Of a DNA stretch of 64,000 nucleotides, positions 61,888 through 64,000 are shown in pieces. The position numbers and the translations under genes were made by a program. The notes under the pieces were generated by a model. The model made no database searches and was not told the DNA's origin. It worked only from the letters and a program-made list of their open reading frames with translations. This stretch comes from Devosia algicola (GTDB lineage: Bacteria; Pseudomonadota; Alphaproteobacteria; Rhizobiales; Devosiaceae). Where the stretch lies: positions 3,300,501 through 3,364,500 of the forward strand of contig NZ_CP118246.1 of assembly GCF_028816455.1 (NCBI RefSeq), given 5' to 3'. Numbering within the stretch: the stretch's first letter is position 1; the number at the start of each line of letters is the position of its first letter.

Positions 61888-64000
61888 ATGACCGACACCA
61901 ATTCCGCCCCCACCGAAACCGATTATTCGGCCACGCTTTTCCTGCCGCAAACCGACTTTCCCATGCGCGCCGGATTGCCCAAGCGTGAGCCGGATTGGCT
62001 GGCTCGCTGGGAGGAAATGGATATTTACGCCATGCAGCGCGAACAGGCCAGGGATCGGCCAAAATTCACCCTGCACGATGGCCCGCCCTACGCCAATGGC
62101 AATATCCATATCGGCCACGCGCTCAACAAAACCGTCAAGGATCTGGTGTCGCGTTCCATGCAGATGATGGGCTACAATTCAGCCTACGTGCCGGGTTGGG
62201 ATTGCCATGGCCTGCCGATCGAATGGAAGATCGAAGAGCAATATCGCGCCAAGGGCCTCGACAAGAATGACGTTCCGGTCAATGAATTCCGTCAGGAATG
62301 CCGCACATTTGCAACCAAATGGGTCGATGTGCAGCGCCAGGAATTCAAGCGCCTCGGCGTGCTCGGCGATTGGGAAAATCCCTATCTGACCATGAGTTTT
62401 GATGCCGAAGCCACCATCGCCAACGAGCTGATGAAAGTCGCCACCTCCGGCCAACTCTATCGCGGCTCAAAACCCGTCATGTGGTCGGTCGTCGAACGCA
62501 CCGCCCTCGCCGAAGCCGAAATCGAATATGCCGACATCGAAAGCGACACGATTTGGGTAAAGTTTCCGGTAGTGCGTGGCCACCGCGATCCCGGCGAAGC
62601 ATACGTTGATCGACGTCCCCCGACTGCGGATGAAATAAATCCGAGGTTGGTGCAGGACGAGGCATTCGTCGTCATTTGGACCACTACGCCTTGGACGATT
62701 CCAGCTAATCGGGCGATATCATATTCAAGCAAGATAAGTTATGGCTTGTATGAAATCACGCTAGCCCCAAGTGAAAATTGGGCCAAAACTGGCGAAAGGT
62801 ACGTCATCGCCGACAAACTCGCCACTGAGGTTTTTGCAAAGGCGAAAGTTCAGGCGTTCCAACGGCTGGACACTGTTTCTGCCGAAGAACTGTCACGCAT
62901 AGTCTGCGCCCATCCATTGCAAAATCTCGGCAGCGGCTACTATTTCGACGTCCCCCTGCTCGATGGCGAACACGTCACCGATGACGCCGGTACCGGTTTC
63001 GTCCACACCGCGCCCGGTCACGGTCTGGATGACTTTGGCATCTGGATGGATTCCGCTCGTCTGTTGGGCGAACGTGGCATCGACACCAAAATCCCCTATG
63101 CCGTCGACGACGCTGGTTATTATACCAAAGACGCGCCGGGCCTTGAAGGCGCGCGCGTCATCGACGATTCAGGCAAAAAAGGCGACGCAAACGACCGCGT
63201 CATCGCCGCCTTGGCCGTACGCGGCGCTATGGTCGCCCGTGGCCGCGTCAAACATTCCTATCCCCATTCATGGCGCTCCAAAAAGCCGGTGATCTTCCGC
63301 AACACCCCGCAATGGTTCGTTTATATGGATCGCGACATTGCCGGAAAAGCGGGCGACACCCTGCGCTCTCGCGCCCTCAATGCCATCGACGCCACCCGCT
63401 TTGTCCCCGGTGCCGGCCAAAACCGCCTGCGGGCCATGATCGCGGATCGGCCCGACTGGGTCCTCAGCCGCCAGCGCGCATGGGGTGTGCCGATCTCGGT
63501 CTTCGTCAAAAAACACAGCAACGATATTCTTGTCGATGAAGTGGTCAATCACCGCATTGTCGAGGCTTTCGCCGCCGAAGGCGCTGACGCCTGGTTCGCC
63601 GATGACGCCAAGGAACGCTTCCTGCAAGACCGGCATGATCCCGCCGATTACGATATGGTCCGCGACATTCTCGATGTCTGGTTCGATAGCGGATCGACCC
63701 ACGCTTTCGTCCTCGAAAACAAGCAGAAATGGCCCGACCTCAAATGGCCCGCCTCGCTTTACCTCGAAGGCTCGGACCAACATCGCGGCTGGTTCCATTC
63801 GTCCCTGCTCGAAGGCTGCGCCACCCGTGGTCGCGCCCCCTATGATGCTGTGCTCACCCATGGTTTCACCATGGATGGCGATGGCAAGAAGATGAGTAAA
63901 TCGCTGGGCAATACAGTGGCCCCGCAGGACATCATCAAACAGTACGGCGCCGATATTTTGCGCCTATGGGTTGCCTCGACCGATTATTGGGAAGACCAGC
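61888..64000 (+). CDS. ileS: Isoleucyl-tRNA synthetase, 5' part
   Basis: First 704 residues; the gene runs off the window. ATG 61888 gives [31 protein letters not shown], the standard opening. HIGH motif at [26 protein letters not shown], editing domain with [14 protein letters not shown] and [32 protein letters not shown] and KMSKS in [10 protein letters not shown]. Charges tRNA-Ile with isoleucine. The editing-domain stretch near 62580-62900 uses more A/T-rich codons than the rest (for example TCATATTCAAGCAAGATAAG). No frameshift seen. Confidence 0.96.
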   Translation, partial: MTDTNSAPTETDYSATLFLPQTDFPMRAGLPKREPDWLARWEEMDIYAMQREQARDRPKFTLHDGPPYANGNIHIGHALNKTVKDLVSRSMQMMGYNSAYVPGWDCHGLPIEWKIEEQYRAKGLDKNDVPVNEFRQECRTFATKWVDVQRQEFKRLGVLGDWENPYLTMSFDAEATIANELMKVATSGQLYRGSKPVMWSVVERTALAEAEIEYADIESDTIWVKFPVVRGHRDPGEAYVDRRPPTADEINPRLVQDEAFVVIWTTTPWTIPANRAISYSSKISYGLYEITLAPSENWAKTGERYVIADKLATEVFAKAKVQAFQRLDTVSAEELSRIVCAHPLQNLGSGYYFDVPLLDGEHVTDDAGTGFVHTAPGHGLDDFGIWMDSARLLGERGIDTKIPYAVDDAGYYTKDAPGLEGARVIDDSGKKGDANDRVIAALAVRGAMVARGRVKHSYPHSWRSKKPVIFRNTPQWFVYMDRDIAGKAGDTLRSRALNAIDATRFVPGAGQNRLRAMIADRPDWVLSRQRAWGVPISVFVKKHSNDILVDEVVNHRIVEAFAAEGADAWFADDAKERFLQDRHDPADYDMVRDILDVWFDSGSTHAFVLENKQKWPDLKWPASLYLEGSDQHRGWFHSSLLEGCATRGRAPYDAVLTHGFTMDGDGKKMSKSLGNTVAPQDIIKQYGADILRLWVASTDYWEDQ

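Overview
The window looks like chromosome of an alphaproteobacterium of the order Hyphomicrobiales (Rhizobiales), most likely a Devosia-like genus. This is inferred from the hisS-hisZ-hisG operon with short-form HisG, a tRNA-His with A73 and no encoded G-1, an Irr-type iron box, a CIRCE-controlled groESL operon and the general style of the proteins. No phage, insertion sequence, CRISPR array or rRNA gene was seen.

Layout. 0.2-6 kb: a sugar ABC transporter (binding protein and two permeases, no ATPase) with a GH38 alpha-mannosidase, closed by a strong terminator. 6-12 kb: an oxidoreductase, small proteins, glucuronate isomerase, a streptomycin-kinase-like protein, an EamA protein and a CAP-domain protein. 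12-15.2 kb: a transglutaminase / alpha-E / circularly permuted ATP-grasp operon. 15.4-28.3 kb: a hydroxyacid dehydrogenase with a GST, two paralogous GH13 alpha-glucosidases, an AbrB-type membrane protein with an M20 amidohydrolase, EtfBA, an aminotransferase, a transaldolase-type enzyme and Mrp. 28.3-33.2 kb: a peptide-type ABC transporter with a fused double ATPase. 33.3-36.2 kb: a ferric-iron uptake pair with an Irr-like box. 36.3-39 kb: a large PAS protein that looks like a histidine pseudokinase. 39.2-43.6 kb: tRNA-His, then a LacI regulator divergent from a kinase / divergent enolase / SDR operon with a perfect palindromic operator. 43.6-54.2 kb: a VWA pilus-type protein, L,D-transpeptidase, Tag, hisSZG, GtrA with a glycosyltransferase, TSUP, GNAT and BrnA-like proteins. 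54.2-64 kb: groESL, DUF427, a sigma-54 regulator, a TipF-like degenerate EAL protein, a HAD hydrolase, ribF and the start of ileS.

Many conserved genes (more than 20) carry single-base frameshifts that can be repaired by eye. They fall mainly into two classes. Some are losses from homopolymers. Twelve are an extra C in GAGCT (read GAGCCT) on one strand or the other. This looks like uncorrected long-read error rather than gene decay, so frameshifted genes are annotated here over their full repaired extent. The GAGCT bias is itself unusual and could reflect a modified base.

The best candidates for new biology are the LacI / kinase / divergent-enolase / SDR cluster, the histidine pseudokinase and the ATP-grasp / alpha-E / transglutaminase module.
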